A stretch of DNA of 64,000 nucleotides from Hyphomicrobiales bacterium (GTDB lineage Bacteria > Pseudomonadota > Alphaproteobacteria > Rhizobiales > Devosiaceae): positions 34,324-98,323 of the forward strand of contig JALSII010000052.1 of the NCBI GenBank assembly GCA_026981645.1, written 5' to 3'. The notes below the pieces were generated by a model, which was not told where the DNA came from, ran no database searches, and was given only the letters and a program-made list of their open reading frames with translations. Within the stretch, counting starts at the first letter, position 1. Every line of letters starts with the position of its first letter. The translations under genes were made by a program, and so were the position numbers. This document shows positions 9,395 through 19,952 of the stretch, piece after piece.

Positions 9395-10393
9395 CTAAAA
9401 CTGGTTGGGATTGAAATGATAAGTGGTGGAACAAAACTCACACACAACCTCAATCTCCCCGTCAACAGCCATTTCCTGACGCTCTTTATCGGAGAAGTTT
9501 TCGTTGAGCATGGCTTCCGTCCGGTCGGCAGAACAGGAGCATCTGGCTTCAAGGTGCTGAGGCTCGAACACCCGTACACCCTTTTCGTTGTAAAGCCGGA
9601 ACAGCAGGCGTTCGGCGGAAACATCGGGGGCGACAAGTTCAGCGTCACTCAGGGTTGCAAATAATGCCTGAGTTTCCATCCAGTCGTCCGCTTCAAAAAA
9701 ATCACTATTCCCATCATCACCATCCCCACCCGGCAGGTCGGTGGGCATCACCTCACCGGCGGGGGGAAAAAACTGTACCATCATGCCCCCGGCACGCCAG
9801 TTGGAGCCGGTTTTGCCACGGATTGCATGCTCGGCCACCGCGAGACGCACTTTGGTCGGGATTTGCTCGGACTGAGAAAAATAGTGTTCGGCGGCGCTTT
9901 CAAGCCCTTCACCCTCAAGGGCGACGATGCCCTGATAGCGTTCGGTGTGCAGCCCCTGATCGACCGTCATTGCCAGATGCCCGGTTCCCAGCAATTCGCT
10001 TGAGGAGGTTTTTCCACTCTCTAGCGCCTTTTCCAGCGCTTCACCATCAAAACGCGCATAACCGCGCAACCCATCGGGCGCATCCAGATCAACCACAATC
10101 ATGTTGACAACGCCATCGGTCCGGGTCTGCAAAATGAACCGTCCGTCAAACTTTAGTGACGAACCCATCAGTGCGGTGAGGGTCACCGCTTCTCCAAGCA
10201 GACGAGCCACCGGTGCGGGATAGTCGTGGCGGGTCAGAATAGCGTCGAGTGCTCCGGCCAGACGCACCACGCGGCCTCTGCTATTCAGATTTTCAAGGGT
10301 GAAGGGAACAACCACATCATCGCCGCTCTCCGCCCGGTCCAGCCCGAACTGAGCGAGACTGGTCTTCCCGCTGACACCAACGTCACTCATCAC
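9395..10393 (-). CDS. hslO: Redox-regulated chaperone Hsp33
   Basis: Hsp33 is a cytosolic holdase turned on by oxidation, which releases zinc from four cysteines. The 332-residue protein has the N-terminal substrate-binding domain (FVVPFTLE-like start, [32 protein letters not shown]). The redox switch near the C-terminus is the pair CSC near residue 285 and CEFC near residue 319, as expected. An acidic insertion near residues 222-240 ([15 protein letters not shown]) is typical of alphaproteobacterial forms. It follows argF with a 4-base overlap and is last in the argD-argF-hslO run. Confidence 0.95.
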   Translation of the reverse strand: MMSDVGVSGKTSLAQFGLDRAESGDDVVVPFTLENLNSRGRVVRLAGALDAILTRHDYPAPVARLLGEAVTLTALMGSSLKFDGRFILQTRTDGVVNMIVVDLDAPDGLRGYARFDGEALEKALESGKTSSSELLGTGHLAMTVDQGLHTERYQGIVALEGEGLESAAEHYFSQSEQIPTKVRLAVAEHAIRGKTGSNWRAGGMMVQFFPPAGEVMPTDLPGGDGDDGNSDFFEADDWMETQALFATLSDAELVAPDVSAERLLFRLYNEKGVRVFEPQHLEARCSCSADRTEAMLNENFSDKERQEMAVDGEIEVVCEFCSTTYHFNPNQF

Positions 10394-11331
10394 AGTTTCT
10401 CAATTCCAAAGGCCCACAGCAGGATGGCTTTTTGCACATGAAGGCGGTTTTCCGCTTCGTCGAAAACCACAGATTGCGGCCCCTCAATCACTTCATTGGT
10501 CACCTCATCCCCCCGATGGGCGGGCAGGCAGTGCATGAACAGGGCGTTTTTGTCAGCCAACTTCATCAGCGGGCCATCTACCCGGTAAGGTCCAAGGACC
10601 TTGAGGCGTTCCTCCTTGTCCTTGTCCCCCATGGAGACCCAGGTGTCAGCAATCACCAGATCAGCACCTTCAACGGCAGCTTTTGCGTCTGTTGTCAGAG
10701 AAATCCTGTCACCGGCGGCGGCGATATCAGCCAGCATGCCCTGCGAGGGGCCATAAGCATCAGGACAGGCGATATTGAGCCTGTTGCCAAAAATGGCTGT
10801 TGCCTGCACCCAGGAGGCCAGCACATTGTTGGCGTCTCCGACCCAGGCGACTTTTGCTTCTGAAATAGGCCCATGATGCTCCTCATAGGTCTGGATATCC
10901 GCCATGATCTGGCAGGGATGGGAGACATGCGTCAGCCCGTTGATGACCGGAATGGTTGCGGCGCCTGCCAGTTCCAGCAAGTCGTCATGACTGAGAATGC
11001 GGATCATGATCGCGTCCACATAGCGCGACATGACACGGGCGGTGTCGGCAATGGACTCTTCGCGCGAAAGCTGCATTTCCCTGCCCGTCAGCATCAGCGT
11101 TTCGCCGCCAAGCTGGCGCATGCCCACATCAAAGGAAACGCGGGTGCGGGTGCTCTCGCGCTCAAAAATCATTGCCAGAACCTTGTGCTTGAGCAAGGGG
11201 GGGCGCTCCCCCGCCTTCAGACGCGTTTTCAGCTCTTTGGACAGCTCCAGAATGGCGCGCAGGGTCTTTTGATCGAAATCCTTGAGATCAAGAAAGTGGC
11301 GGGGGGAGGAAGGGTTTTCTTGCGTCGTCAT
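10390..11331 (-). CDS. argF: Ornithine carbamoyltransferase
   Basis: ArgF forms citrulline from ornithine and carbamoyl phosphate in arginine synthesis. The carbamoyl phosphate loop [15 protein letters not shown] and the ornithine-site sequences HCLPAHRG and [12 protein letters not shown] are present. I use the ATG at 11331, 313 residues, because an AGGA lies 8 bases before it and the family normally starts near MTTQ...RHFLDLKDF. The longer frame to 11364 is less likely. It is 51 bases downstream of argD and overlaps hslO by 4 bases. Confidence 0.95.
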   Translation of the reverse strand: MTTQENPSSPRHFLDLKDFDQKTLRAILELSKELKTRLKAGERPPLLKHKVLAMIFERESTRTRVSFDVGMRQLGGETLMLTGREMQLSREESIADTARVMSRYVDAIMIRILSHDDLLELAGAATIPVINGLTHVSHPCQIMADIQTYEEHHGPISEAKVAWVGDANNVLASWVQATAIFGNRLNIACPDAYGPSQGMLADIAAAGDRISLTTDAKAAVEGADLVIADTWVSMGDKDKEERLKVLGPYRVDGPLMKLADKNALFMHCLPAHRGDEVTNEVIEGPQSVVFDEAENRLHVQKAILLWAFGIEKL

Positions 11332-11382
11332 GGGGTCGGTCCTTGGAAATCGTCTGTCAGGCAATCGGCCGCTCTGGCTATC

Positions 11383-12570
11383 TTACTTCTCTTTGGAATA
11401 GTCTGAAAAGGCGGCACTAATTTTTTCAAATGCCTCGTCGATATCGGCTTTTGTGAGGATGAGCGGGGGCAGAAGGCGCAGCACATTGTCCCCGGCAGCC
11501 ACCGTAAGCAGATTGCGCTCTTTGAGACGCCCCACAAAGTCACGCACCGGCGGGGCAATCTTTATTCCCCCCATCAATCCCTTACCCCGCACTTCGAGCA
11601 CCAGATCGGGAAATTTCTGCATGAGCTGATGCATGTGCCAGTGCATCTCCCGACCCATCTCTTCCACATGCTCAAGAAAGCCGGGCTCCAGAAGCCGGTC
11701 GAGTACTGCGTTGCCGATGGTGCAGGCCATGGGGTTGCCGCCATAGGTCGAGCCGTGGGTGCCCGGTACCATGGCTTTGGCGACGTCACCTTTGGCCAGA
11801 CAGGCCCCCAGGGGGAACCCACCCCCGATCCCCTTTGCGACCGCCATGAGGTCGGGCTCAATGCCCGTCCATTCATGGGCAAACAATTTTCCGGTGCGCC
11901 CATAGCCGCACTGCACTTCGTCCAGAATGAGCAGAACGGAATGTTTGTCGCACAGTTTGCGCAAGCCTTTGAGGAAGCTCTCCTTAATGTCGTTTACACC
12001 GCCCTCACCCTGTACAGGCTCGATGAGAATAGCAGCAGTTGCCGGGCCGATTGCCGCCTCGACGGCCTTGAGGTCACCGGGAGCCAGGTGTTGAAAACCA
12101 GGCAAAGGCGGGCCAAAGCCCTTCACATAGTCAGGGTTGCCACCTGCAGAAATTGCTCCGAGTGTGCGACCGTGAAAGGAGCCGGTGAAGGCGATGATTT
12201 CAAATTTTTCCGGTGTACCAGCGTCAAAAAAGTGGCGCCTTGCGGTTTTCAGCGCACACTCAATCGCCTCAGCTCCGGAATTGGCGAAAAACACCTGGTC
12301 GGCGAAAGTTTCCGCAACCAGCCGCTCAGCAAGTTTTTCCGCCTCGGGAATGGTGAACAGGTTGGAGACGTGCCAGACTTTTTCGCTCGCATTTTTCAAC
12401 GCCGTCACCAGATGGGGGTCATTGTGCCCCAGCACGTTCACGCCAATCCCTGACATGAAGTCAAGATATTCCACGCTGTCGGTTGAATAAAGACGCATGC
12501 CCTCACCCCGCTCAAAGGCAAGTTCGTCGCGCAAATAGGTGCCAAAAAGTGCGGACATGGCAATTTTCAC
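11383..12570 (-). CDS. argD: Acetylornithine aminotransferase
   Basis: ArgD converts N-acetylglutamate semialdehyde to N-acetylornithine; many versions also accept N-succinyl-L,L-diaminopimelate. The 395-residue fold-type I PLP enzyme has the opening YLDFMSGIGVNVLGHNDP. The substrate-channel motif is FFANSGAEAIECALK, the PLP Asp is in ILDEVQCGYGRTG, and the Schiff-base lysine is in MAVAKGIGGGFPLGAC. It leads the argD-argF-hslO transcription unit. The 354 bases up to the divergent gcrA start hold the promoters of both. Confidence 0.94.
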   Translation of the reverse strand: MKIAMSALFGTYLRDELAFERGEGMRLYSTDSVEYLDFMSGIGVNVLGHNDPHLVTALKNASEKVWHVSNLFTIPEAEKLAERLVAETFADQVFFANSGAEAIECALKTARRHFFDAGTPEKFEIIAFTGSFHGRTLGAISAGGNPDYVKGFGPPLPGFQHLAPGDLKAVEAAIGPATAAILIEPVQGEGGVNDIKESFLKGLRKLCDKHSVLLILDEVQCGYGRTGKLFAHEWTGIEPDLMAVAKGIGGGFPLGACLAKGDVAKAMVPGTHGSTYGGNPMACTIGNAVLDRLLEPGFLEHVEEMGREMHWHMHQLMQKFPDLVLEVRGKGLMGGIKIAPPVRDFVGRLKERNLLTVAAGDNVLRLLPPLILTKADIDEAFEKISAAFSDYSKEK

Positions 12571-12924
12571 CTTTCAAAACAGAGGGACAAAAAGGACTTT
12601 TAACATCAATTCTGACACAAAATTAAAAAACGCGCCGCCATTTTGGGGCACGTTCCTCGCATATCTGTATGAAGGGAGAAATTATTCTTGTCAATGAAAG
12701 GGCGCTAACCCCAAGTCAAGACTCAATTTTTGCCAAAAACGCCCGCATTCACAGGAATTTTTCCGGGAAAACCGGGAAAAACGCCTTGTCAGGGATTCTG
12801 GGGTTTGTGTAGTATTGTCGCAGTTGGAACCATGAAATATCGTGTGGCGGGCCAGCTCAATATACAAATTACAGTTTAAATGTCTGCTTGCCTCGGGCGG
12901 CGGAGCGAAGGGGGATTCTGTTTA
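12571..12924. promoter_or_regulatory. argD/gcrA divergent promoter region with three GANTC sites
   Basis: These 354 non-coding bases separate argD from gcrA. Three GANTC sites (CcrM methylation targets in alphaproteobacteria) lie at 12720-12724, 12794-12798 and 12914-12918, the last 7 bases before the gcrA start. About one site per 256 bases is expected by chance. GcrA acts with CcrM-methylated promoters in Caulobacter, so methylation control of gcrA itself is plausible but not shown. I see no RNA gene here. Confidence 0.5.
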
Positions 12925-13452
12925 ATGAGCAGTAGCTGGACCGAAGAACGCGTTAGTGTACTCACCAAGCTGTGGATGGAGGGCCTGAGCGCCTCCCAGA
13001 TTGCCGGCGAGCTGGGTGAGGGTGTAACCCGCAATGCCGTAATCGGAAAAGTTCACCGGCTCAAACTCTCCGGCAGGGCCAAACCTGCAAATTCCTCCCA
13101 GCGGGCGGGCGGAGGAAGCCGCGCACCAAGGCGGCCAAAGTCAACGGGGGGCAGTTCAGGCTTCAAGCGTCGGGTTGTTTCCAGCCGGGCAGTTGGTTCT
13201 GCTGCGGTCAGTCCCGTTGAAATCGAGCAGGAGAATGTGCGGGTCAATCTCAACAATGTCACTGAATTGTTTATTCCTGTCGAGGAGCGCATTGGCATTT
13301 TGGGATTGACGGAAAAAACCTGCAAATGGCCCATTGGCGACCCCCTGCAGAAGGATTTTCACTTTTGCGGCCGGGAGTCCGATGAAAATGCCCCCTATTG
13401 CGGATTTCATGCCAAGCGCGCCTATCATACAATGGATCGCAAGAAGAAATAA
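12925..13452 (+). CDS. gcrA: Cell-cycle regulator GcrA
   Basis: GcrA is an alphaproteobacterial transcription factor that binds sigma-70 holoenzyme and favours methylated GANTC promoters. The 175-residue protein has the N-terminal helix-turn-helix (SWTEERVSVLTKLWMEGLSA, then SQIAGELGEGVTRNAVIGKV). A basic, Ser/Gly-rich linker follows. The conserved C-terminal cysteine part reads CKWPIGDP, FHFCGRES and YCGFHAKRAY. The start at 12925 follows GGGGG at about 12910-12914. An open frame to 12880 adds 15 residues outside the family. It is convergent with phoB, 17 bases apart. Confidence 0.95.
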   Translation: MSSSWTEERVSVLTKLWMEGLSASQIAGELGEGVTRNAVIGKVHRLKLSGRAKPANSSQRAGGGSRAPRRPKSTGGSSGFKRRVVSSRAVGSAAVSPVEIEQENVRVNLNNVTELFIPVEERIGILGLTEKTCKWPIGDPLQKDFHFCGRESDENAPYCGFHAKRAYHTMDRKKK

Positions 13453-13469
13453 TCTGCATCAGGCTGTCT

Positions 13470-14174
13470 CTAGTTTTTTTTCACTCCGAACCGTTCGTCA
13501 AATGCATACCCGCTGCCACGAACGGTGCGAACAGGATCGGGTTGCCTGCCACGGTTGATAGCCTTGCGCAGGCGCCCGATGTGAACATCCACTGTGCGTT
13601 CATCCACATAGACCTCTGTTCCCCAGACATTGTCGAGCAACTGGGCCCTTGAATAGACCCGCCCCGGATTGCGCATTAAAAACTCCAGCAGCCTGAACTC
13701 GGTTGCAGCCAGATTTATATCCCTGTCGGCACGGCGCAGGCGGTGGTTTTCGCAGTCAAGCTCGATATCCCCGACCTTTAGCATGGTTGAGCTCAGTTGA
13801 GGGTTTGCACGCCGCAGCAGTGCTTCTATGCGCGCCAAAAGCTCGGGCATCGAAAACGGTTTGACCATATAATCATCAGCACCGGTTTTCAGTCCGCGGA
13901 TTTTTTCCTCCTCAACCCCGCGTGCCGTCAACATGATTATGGGAACCCGTGCGGTCTTTTTGCGCTTGCGCCAGCGGCGGCACAATTCAATGCCCGAAAG
14001 GCCGGGCAACATCCAGTCAAGCAGGATGAGGTCGGGCACCGCATCAAGGGTCAACTCACTCGCCTCGTCACCATCCATGGCAACAACAACCTGATAGCCT
14101 GCGGCTTCCAGATTATAACGCAGCATTATTGCGATATCATCCTGGTCCTCGACCACCAAAATCAATGGAGCCAT
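13470..14174 (-). CDS. phoB: Phosphate regulon response regulator
   Basis: PhoB is the DNA-binding response regulator for phosphate starvation. Using the ATG at 14174 it has 234 residues. The receiver domain begins LILVVEDQDDIAIMLRYN, with the phospho-acceptor Asp in LILLDWMLPG and the Lys in YMVKPFS. A winged-helix output domain follows with VDERTVDVHIGRLRKAI. The longer frame to 14270 adds 32 residues before the receiver domain and was rejected. It is 16 bases after phoU and last in the pst run, so it should be autoregulated through the Pho box upstream of pstS. Confidence 0.96.
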   Translation of the reverse strand: MAPLILVVEDQDDIAIMLRYNLEAAGYQVVVAMDGDEASELTLDAVPDLILLDWMLPGLSGIELCRRWRKRKKTARVPIIMLTARGVEEEKIRGLKTGADDYMVKPFSMPELLARIEALLRRANPQLSSTMLKVGDIELDCENHRLRRADRDINLAATEFRLLEFLMRNPGRVYSRAQLLDNVWGTEVYVDERTVDVHIGRLRKAINRGRQPDPVRTVRGSGYAFDERFGVKKN

Positions 14175-14190
14175 TTGTCGCCTCCCCAGT

Positions 14191-14895
14191 TCACGACACC
14201 TCGATAATTCCAGCCTCAAGGTCCGAAGGCAGGTTGCCCCCGGTTTCCACATAATAGGCTGCCTCAGCAATATTGGTGGCGTGATCCCCTGCCCGTTCCA
14301 GGTTTTTGGCGCAAAACAACAGATGCGTGCAATCGGTAATGTTGCGCGGATCCTCCATCATATAGGTTAAAAACTCCCGGAACAGGGACATATAAAGCGC
14401 ATCAACCTCATCGTCAGCCCTAACCACGCGCACGCAGGCCTCAACATCATTGGAGGTTACCGTGTCCAGCGCCTTGTTGATCTGAGAGAGTACCATTTCG
14501 GACATGTGTTTGACGCCGGAGTAAAGTTGGGCGGCCATGCGTTTGTCGCTCATCCTGAGGGTGCGGCGAGAAATGTTCTTGGCCATGTCGCCTATACGCT
14601 CAAGGTCGGTTGCCACATGGATGGAGGCAACGATCCGGCGCAAATCTGCGGCCATGGGCTGGCGCCGGGCAATCATGGAGACAGCCTTTTCATCGATCAG
14701 GCGTTGCAGGTCATCAACTTTTTTATCGTCGCCCGCAACCTTGCGCGCCAGGTCATGATCAACCCGGACCAGCGCCATGGTCGAGTTGATGATGGCCAGC
14801 TCTACCATGCCGCCCATTTCAGAAATCAGCCGGACTAGTTCGGCCAACTCGTCTTCATAGGATTGCACGATGTGGGGAGAAGGCGTTTGGGACAT
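14191..14895 (-). CDS. phoU: Phosphate signalling protein PhoU
   Basis: PhoU links the Pst transporter to PhoR and keeps the regulon off when phosphate is plentiful. The 234-residue protein is made of two PhoU repeats of three helices each. The typical metal-cluster motifs are visible as ELAELVRLISEMG in the first, LERIGDMAKNI in the middle and LERAGDHATNIAE near the C-terminus. It lies between pstB (gap 50 bases, holding repeat copy 3) and phoB. Confidence 0.95.
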   Translation of the reverse strand: MSQTPSPHIVQSYEDELAELVRLISEMGGMVELAIINSTMALVRVDHDLARKVAGDDKKVDDLQRLIDEKAVSMIARRQPMAADLRRIVASIHVATDLERIGDMAKNISRRTLRMSDKRMAAQLYSGVKHMSEMVLSQINKALDTVTSNDVEACVRVVRADDEVDALYMSLFREFLTYMMEDPRNITDCTHLLFCAKNLERAGDHATNIAEAAYYVETGGNLPSDLEAGIIEVS

Positions 14896-14923
14896 ATGAT
14901 GTTCCTGTTTGTGAGCGCCAAAT

Positions 14924-14935
14924 TAGGGTCAGGAC
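14924..14935 (+). repeat. TAGGGTCAGG repeat, copy 3 (half site)
   Basis: TAGGGTCAGGAC lies in the 50-base gap between pstB and phoU. The right arm is not conserved directly after it, although CCCCTA occurs 7 bases further on (14943-14948). Confidence 0.55.
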
Positions 14936-14945
14936 GTCAGCACCC

Positions 14946-15797
14946 CTAGCCAATGCGTCCGGTTATATAGTCCTGGGTTTTGCTATCAACGGGGTTAGTG
15001 AAAATCTGCTCGGTGTCACCCTTTTCGATGAGCTTTCCCATATGGAAAAAAGCGGTTTTCTGGCTCACGCGAGCCGCCTGCTGCATGGAATGGGTGACAA
15101 TGACTATAGCGTAGTTTTCTCGCAATTCGTCAATCAGCTCTTCGATGATTGACGTTGCGATCGGGTCAAGAGCCGAGGCGGGTTCGTCCATGAGCAATAT
15201 TTCGGGCTGAGTCGCTATGGCGCGCGCAATGCACAGGCGCTGTTGCTGGCCGCCGGAGAGGGATGTGCCTGAATCCTCAAGCCGGTTTGCAACTTCGTCA
15301 AAAAGTCCGGCACGTTTAAGGGATGCAACCACCAGCTCCTCCAGTTCCTGTTTGTCTTTTGTCATGCCATGAATGCGTGGTCCATAGGCCACATTTTCAA
15401 ATATCGACTTGGGGAATGGATTGGGTTTCTGAAATACCATGCCCACCCGGGCGCGCAGTTCCACAACATCAATGGAACGGTCATAAATATCCTGCCCGTC
15501 CAGGGTAATCGTTCCGGTAACTGCGCAGACGTCTATCGTGTCATTCATGCGATTGAAGCAGCGCAACAATGAGGATTTGCCACAGCCTGAGGGACCAATG
15601 AGCGAAAGCACCTCGTTGGGCATCACATCCAGATCAACATCAAACAGAGCCTGTTTGCCGCTGTAAAAAACACAAACATCGCGGGCGGAAATTTTCGGCT
15701 TCACCCCGGTCTCGGGGACAGGTGCCGCAGATGCGCAGGGAACCTTGGACAGGCCCGCAAGGCGTTCAGGGGCAGGGAACGTGTTTACATCAAGCAT
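14946..15797 (-). CDS. pstB: Phosphate ABC transporter ATP-binding protein
   Basis: PstB powers high-affinity phosphate import through PstA/PstC. The 283-residue ATPase has Walker [10 protein letters not shown], the ABC signature LSGGQQQR, Walker [10 protein letters not shown] and the H-loop in VTHSMQQA. An N-terminal extension of about 30 residues before the ATPase domain ([10 protein letters not shown] start) is common in alphaproteobacteria. It lies 14 bases after pstA and before phoU. Confidence 0.97.
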   Translation of the reverse strand: MLDVNTFPAPERLAGLSKVPCASAAPVPETGVKPKISARDVCVFYSGKQALFDVDLDVMPNEVLSLIGPSGCGKSSLLRCFNRMNDTIDVCAVTGTITLDGQDIYDRSIDVVELRARVGMVFQKPNPFPKSIFENVAYGPRIHGMTKDKQELEELVVASLKRAGLFDEVANRLEDSGTSLSGGQQQRLCIARAIATQPEILLMDEPASALDPIATSIIEELIDELRENYAIVIVTHSMQQAARVSQKTAFFHMGKLIEKGDTEQIFTNPVDSKTQDYITGRIG

Positions 15798-15811
15798 TTT
15801 TATCGGTCTCC

Positions 15812-17437
15812 TTACCAGCGTCTCTCAAATTGTTTGCGCAGCACCACCGCCAAAGCGTTCATGGCCACCAGAAAAGCGAGCAGCACCATGATGGCGGCTG
15901 ATGTACGTTGTTGGAATGCAGGTTCGGGGAAGTCCGCCCACATGAAAATCTGAACCGGCAGCACGGTTGCCGGGTCGGTAAATCCGCCCGGAATATCGAC
16001 CACAAAGGCCACCATGCCGATCATCAGAAGAGGCGCGGTTTCCCCGAGCGCCTGAGCCATGCCAATGATGGTGCCGGTGAGAATTCCAGGCATGGCCAGG
16101 GGCAGAACATGATGGAGCACCACCTGCATTTTTGAAGCGCCAATGCCCAGTGCCGCTTCGCGAATAGAAGGAGGAACCGCACGCAGGGCAGCCCGCGAGG
16201 CAATGATTATCGTGGGCAGGGTCATCAGCGCCAGCACCATGCCCCCGACAAGGGGGGCCGAGCGCGGCATCCCGAAAAACGTGAGGAATACCGCAAGACC
16301 CAGAAGGCCAAAAACAATCGAGGGCACCGCCGCCAGGTTGTTGATGTTGACTTCAACCAGAGCCGTCCAGCGATTGCGCGGAGCGAACTCCTCCAGATAA
16401 ACGGCGGCGGCAACACCAAGGGGAAAGGAAAGACTCAGCGTCACAATCAATGTGAGGGCAGTGCCCACCACCGCCCCCAGAATCCCCGCCATTTCAGGCT
16501 CGCGGCTGGCGCCTTTGGTGAAAAACAGCGTGTTGAATTGAGACTGAACAAGCTGGCGCTCCACAAGAGCATCAGTCCAGACAATTTCCTGGTCGGAGAA
16601 ATTGCGATTGGCTTCGGGCACCTCAATCAGGCGTATCTGCCAATCAACGACTTCAGGGTTCTTTGTCAAAGTGAGGGGCAACAGAGCACGCGCGCTGGCA
16701 AAACCGGGGCCCAGTGTCTCCAGTTTGAGCACCCCGCCATTGGCATAGAATAAAATAGAAGGCATGTCCCGGTCCAGGGCAATTCCGGCATTGAAAGCTG
16801 AATTCTCCTGCTGAGCGCCCTGCAAGGCAGGGTTTGTGAAATTTTTCAACGCAGAGAGAAGGGCTGTGCCGGATATCTGGAAATTGCCGCTGCTCGCCTC
16901 GATATTTACCGGAGCCGTGCCGGTGCGATACTCACTGTGGCTGATCTGCCCCTTCAGATAGAGATCGGCGAAATCAGACAAAGGAAGTGAAAGAGGCTTT
17001 TGGCCATTTAGCTGCTCGGGATCTTCAATCAGAGCCTCGCGCAGCAATACCGGAGCGCCGGGGGAAACCAGCCCGGAAAGCGCCCGTTTGGCGCTGCGCC
17101 CTGAAACCTGAGGGAACTGCGCACGAATGGCGGTGCGCACTATGGCGTCATAATCAGCGTTGTGAATGCTCTCAGGCGAAATGCCGTTCTGGTTGCCAAT
17201 CGTTGTTTCGTTCAACTCCAGTGGGAGTTGAACAAAGTTGTAGGTAAAGGCGGGCCAGCCCTGCACAAAGATGGTGGTGAAAAGAAACAGCAAAAACGCA
17301 ATCGACACCCCGATAGCTGAAAAACTGAGTGTCTTGAAAATCCATTCACTGCGATAGCGGGCTTTCAGCCGCCTGCGCGCCGCAACCCCGGTGTGTATCG
17401 TGTTGGCGCTTTCAGGTTGATTGGAAAAATCAGTCAT
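15812..17437 (-). CDS. pstA: Phosphate ABC transporter permease PstA (long form)
   Basis: PstA is one of the two inner-membrane subunits of the phosphate importer. The protein has 541 residues, much longer than the roughly 280-300 of Escherichia coli PstA. A first membrane helix (about residues 35-53) is followed by a periplasmic insertion of about 250 residues. The MetI-type permease domain then fills the C-terminal 220 residues, with the EAA-like loop region [20 protein letters not shown]. Long PstA forms are usual in Hyphomicrobiales. It overlaps pstC by 8 bases. Confidence 0.94.
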   Translation of the reverse strand: MTDFSNQPESANTIHTGVAARRRLKARYRSEWIFKTLSFSAIGVSIAFLLFLFTTIFVQGWPAFTYNFVQLPLELNETTIGNQNGISPESIHNADYDAIVRTAIRAQFPQVSGRSAKRALSGLVSPGAPVLLREALIEDPEQLNGQKPLSLPLSDFADLYLKGQISHSEYRTGTAPVNIEASSGNFQISGTALLSALKNFTNPALQGAQQENSAFNAGIALDRDMPSILFYANGGVLKLETLGPGFASARALLPLTLTKNPEVVDWQIRLIEVPEANRNFSDQEIVWTDALVERQLVQSQFNTLFFTKGASREPEMAGILGAVVGTALTLIVTLSLSFPLGVAAAVYLEEFAPRNRWTALVEVNINNLAAVPSIVFGLLGLAVFLTFFGMPRSAPLVGGMVLALMTLPTIIIASRAALRAVPPSIREAALGIGASKMQVVLHHVLPLAMPGILTGTIIGMAQALGETAPLLMIGMVAFVVDIPGGFTDPATVLPVQIFMWADFPEPAFQQRTSAAIMVLLAFLVAMNALAVVLRKQFERRW

Positions 17438-18824
17438 ATTGCTCCTGATATTTTTTTACCACCTGCAAGGCGATGACGTTCAGGGTGAGCGTTACCAGAA
17501 ACAAAACCAGCGCCAACGCAAAGGCGGAAAGCGTTTTGGCGCTGTCAAAGGCGCTGTCGCCGGTTAACAGGGTAACAATCTGAACGGTCACTGTGGTCAC
17601 CGCCTCAAGGGGGTTGATGGTGAGATTGGCGGCAAGGCCCGCAGCCATCACCACAATCATTGTTTCACCAATGGCGCGGGATATGGCCAGCATCAGAGCC
17701 GAAACAATGCCGGGAAGCGCGGCAGGCAGAACAACTTTGCGAATAGTCTCAGACTTTGTCGCTCCAAGAGCGGCCGAGCCGTCACGCAGGCTTTCAGGGA
17801 CCGCATTTATCACGTCGTCGGATAGTGAGGAAACAAAGGGGATAATCATCACCCCAAGGATGATGCCGGCAGCCAGCGCACTTTCAGAGGAAACCGTCAG
17901 ACCGAAGCTTTCCCCGCTTTTCCGGAAAAACGGGGCAACAGTCAGTGCGGCGAAAAACCCGTAAACAACTGTTGGAATGCCTGCGAGCAATTCCATCACC
18001 GGCTTGGCAACCACACGCACGCGAGCAGGAGCATAATCAGAGAGATATATGGCAGCCAGCAGCCCGATGGGCGCAGCAACACTTATGGCGATGGCGCTGA
18101 TGAGAAGCGTTCCGGCAAACACCGGCACCGCGCCAAAAATCTGGGCGTTGCGGGCCGCTGTCGCTTCGGCTCCGGCGCCCTCAAAAGCACTTTGCGGGCT
18201 CCAGTGGGTGCCGAACAGGAAATCGCTCACAGAGACGAACCTGAAGAACTGGAGTGTCTCAAACACCAGCGAGAACACGATGCCAAGGGTTGTGAGAATG
18301 GCAATTCCCGAGGCCGCCATCAGAAGATAAAGCACGGCTTTTTCCACAAACTGGCGTGCGCGCAGCTGAGGTGTAATGCGACGCCAGCCCATAATAGTAC
18401 CAAGGGAAAAGCCGAGCAGGGCAAGAACCAAAAAGAATGAATTTACGAGCCGCGTTCCTTCCCGGTAAATAGCCGCGGCTTTTTCGGCCAGGGAGGTTAT
18501 CTGACCAAATACAGTGCCAGACATCTGCTCCCGGGCCGTTTCCAGTATGATTGCGCGCTGGTCAGTTCCAAGAACATCAAACTCCGCTCCCAACTGGCCC
18601 GCCACAAAATGCTCAGTTATAGTGCCTGAGAACGCGACCCACAACATGCCAATCAGAGCCGCAGGGGCGCATCCGAAAATCAGCAAATAGGCCCCGTGAT
18701 ATTCCTGCTTTGAATGCAGGGAGGCGACCTCGCCCCTGACCAGGGCACGGACACGGGCGCGTCCGGTAAAATAAAGAGCGCCGGAAACTGCTATCAGAGC
18801 GGAAATCGTGAGCCAGATTGACAC
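17430..18824 (-). CDS. pstC: Phosphate ABC transporter permease PstC (long form)
   Basis: PstC is the second permease of the phosphate importer. It has 464 residues against about 320 in enterobacteria. The additional part is N-terminal and has membrane helices around residues 1-20, 45-65 and 125-145. The MetI domain occupies about residues 240-460, with the cytoplasmic EAA-like loop AALGATKSETIRKVVLPAAL and the C-terminal helices. It lies 43 bases after pstS and overlaps pstA by 8 bases. Confidence 0.94.
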   Translation of the reverse strand: MSIWLTISALIAVSGALYFTGRARVRALVRGEVASLHSKQEYHGAYLLIFGCAPAALIGMLWVAFSGTITEHFVAGQLGAEFDVLGTDQRAIILETAREQMSGTVFGQITSLAEKAAAIYREGTRLVNSFFLVLALLGFSLGTIMGWRRITPQLRARQFVEKAVLYLLMAASGIAILTTLGIVFSLVFETLQFFRFVSVSDFLFGTHWSPQSAFEGAGAEATAARNAQIFGAVPVFAGTLLISAIAISVAAPIGLLAAIYLSDYAPARVRVVAKPVMELLAGIPTVVYGFFAALTVAPFFRKSGESFGLTVSSESALAAGIILGVMIIPFVSSLSDDVINAVPESLRDGSAALGATKSETIRKVVLPAALPGIVSALMLAISRAIGETMIVVMAAGLAANLTINPLEAVTTVTVQIVTLLTGDSAFDSAKTLSAFALALVLFLVTLTLNVIALQVVKKYQEQYD

Positions 18825-18867
18825 TGAGTTTACTCTCCTTTTCGAGTGAAACCGAAGAAGCGGGCAG

Positions 18868-19875
18868 CTAGTATTTCTGAACCGGTGTCAGGTTGTTGAT
18901 ATCGGCGATTACCGTCTGGCGATCTTCATCGGAGAGCGGAATAAGCCCCTTCTCTCCCAGATATCCATCTTCACCCGCAGCCCCTTCAGAAGTGAAGGTC
19001 AGGGCATATTCAACAATGCCGGGGATCACACCCACATGTTCTTTCTTGATATAAAAATAGAGCGATCGGGCAATGGGATATGTTCCAGCGGCGATATTCT
19101 CAAATTCGGGTTTGACATCGTCAACAATGGCCCCGTGCAGGGTGTCAGCGTTCTGATCGAGGAAGGAGAACCCGAAAATTCCGATTGCAGAACTGTTGGC
19201 GGCGAGTTTTTGCACGATCAGATTGTCGTTCTCGCCGGCATCCACATACACGCCATCTTCACGGATATCCCCACATTTGTTCTCTTCGATGCCATCCTGA
19301 CAGGCCTCGTGCATGACCAGTTCAACAAAGGCGTCGCGGGTGCCGGAGGTGGGAGGAGGGCCCAGCACCTCAATGGCCACATCAGGCAGGGAGGGGTCAA
19401 TCTCAGACCATTGCCTGTAGGGGTTGGCAACCGGTTTACCCTCAACAATGATGTTGCGGGCCAGTGCGGAAAAAATCTGCTCACGAGAGAGGTTGAACTC
19501 AGGTCCCGATTTGGAATTGGCAAGCACAATGCCGTCAAAGCCTATTCTCACCTGAACGGGTGTCACCCCATTGGCAATACAGGTCTCAATTTCGGAGTTT
19601 TTAATGCGCCGGGAAGCGTTTGCGATGTCTGGAGTGTTGGTGCCCACACCTGCACAAAACAGCTTCAGGCCACCCCCCGAACCGGTGGATTCAATTATTG
19701 GGGTCGGAAAACCCGTGGTCTGTCCGAAGCGTTCAGCAACAGAGGTGGCAAACGGAAAAACCGTGGATGATCCAACAATCTGGAGTTGGTCGCGGGACTG
19801 GGCCAAGGCGACACCTGTCATCAGGGAACCAAAGGAGGCAAGGGCAATTGCAAGCACTGTCAGAGAGGTTTTCAT
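18868..19875 (-). CDS. pstS: Phosphate ABC transporter substrate-binding protein
   Basis: PstS binds phosphate in the periplasm and delivers it to PstCA. The 335-residue precursor has a signal peptide cleaved after ALA at about residue 25. The phosphate-binding loops QIVGSSTVFPFATSV and IESTGSGGGLKLFC and the region GPPPTSGTRDAFVELV fit the family. It is the first gene of the pstSCAB-phoU-phoB unit, and a Pho box lies 78 bases before its start. Confidence 0.96.
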   Translation of the reverse strand: MKTSLTVLAIALASFGSLMTGVALAQSRDQLQIVGSSTVFPFATSVAERFGQTTGFPTPIIESTGSGGGLKLFCAGVGTNTPDIANASRRIKNSEIETCIANGVTPVQVRIGFDGIVLANSKSGPEFNLSREQIFSALARNIIVEGKPVANPYRQWSEIDPSLPDVAIEVLGPPPTSGTRDAFVELVMHEACQDGIEENKCGDIREDGVYVDAGENDNLIVQKLAANSSAIGIFGFSFLDQNADTLHGAIVDDVKPEFENIAAGTYPIARSLYFYIKKEHVGVIPGIVEYALTFTSEGAAGEDGYLGEKGLIPLSDEDRQTVIADINNLTPVQKY

Positions 19876-19952
19876 AAGCGTTTTCCATCAGGACGGTTAA
19901 TTCAGGCTTCTTGAGAAGCGCCCTCACATTAGATGCTTCACATAACAGCCAC

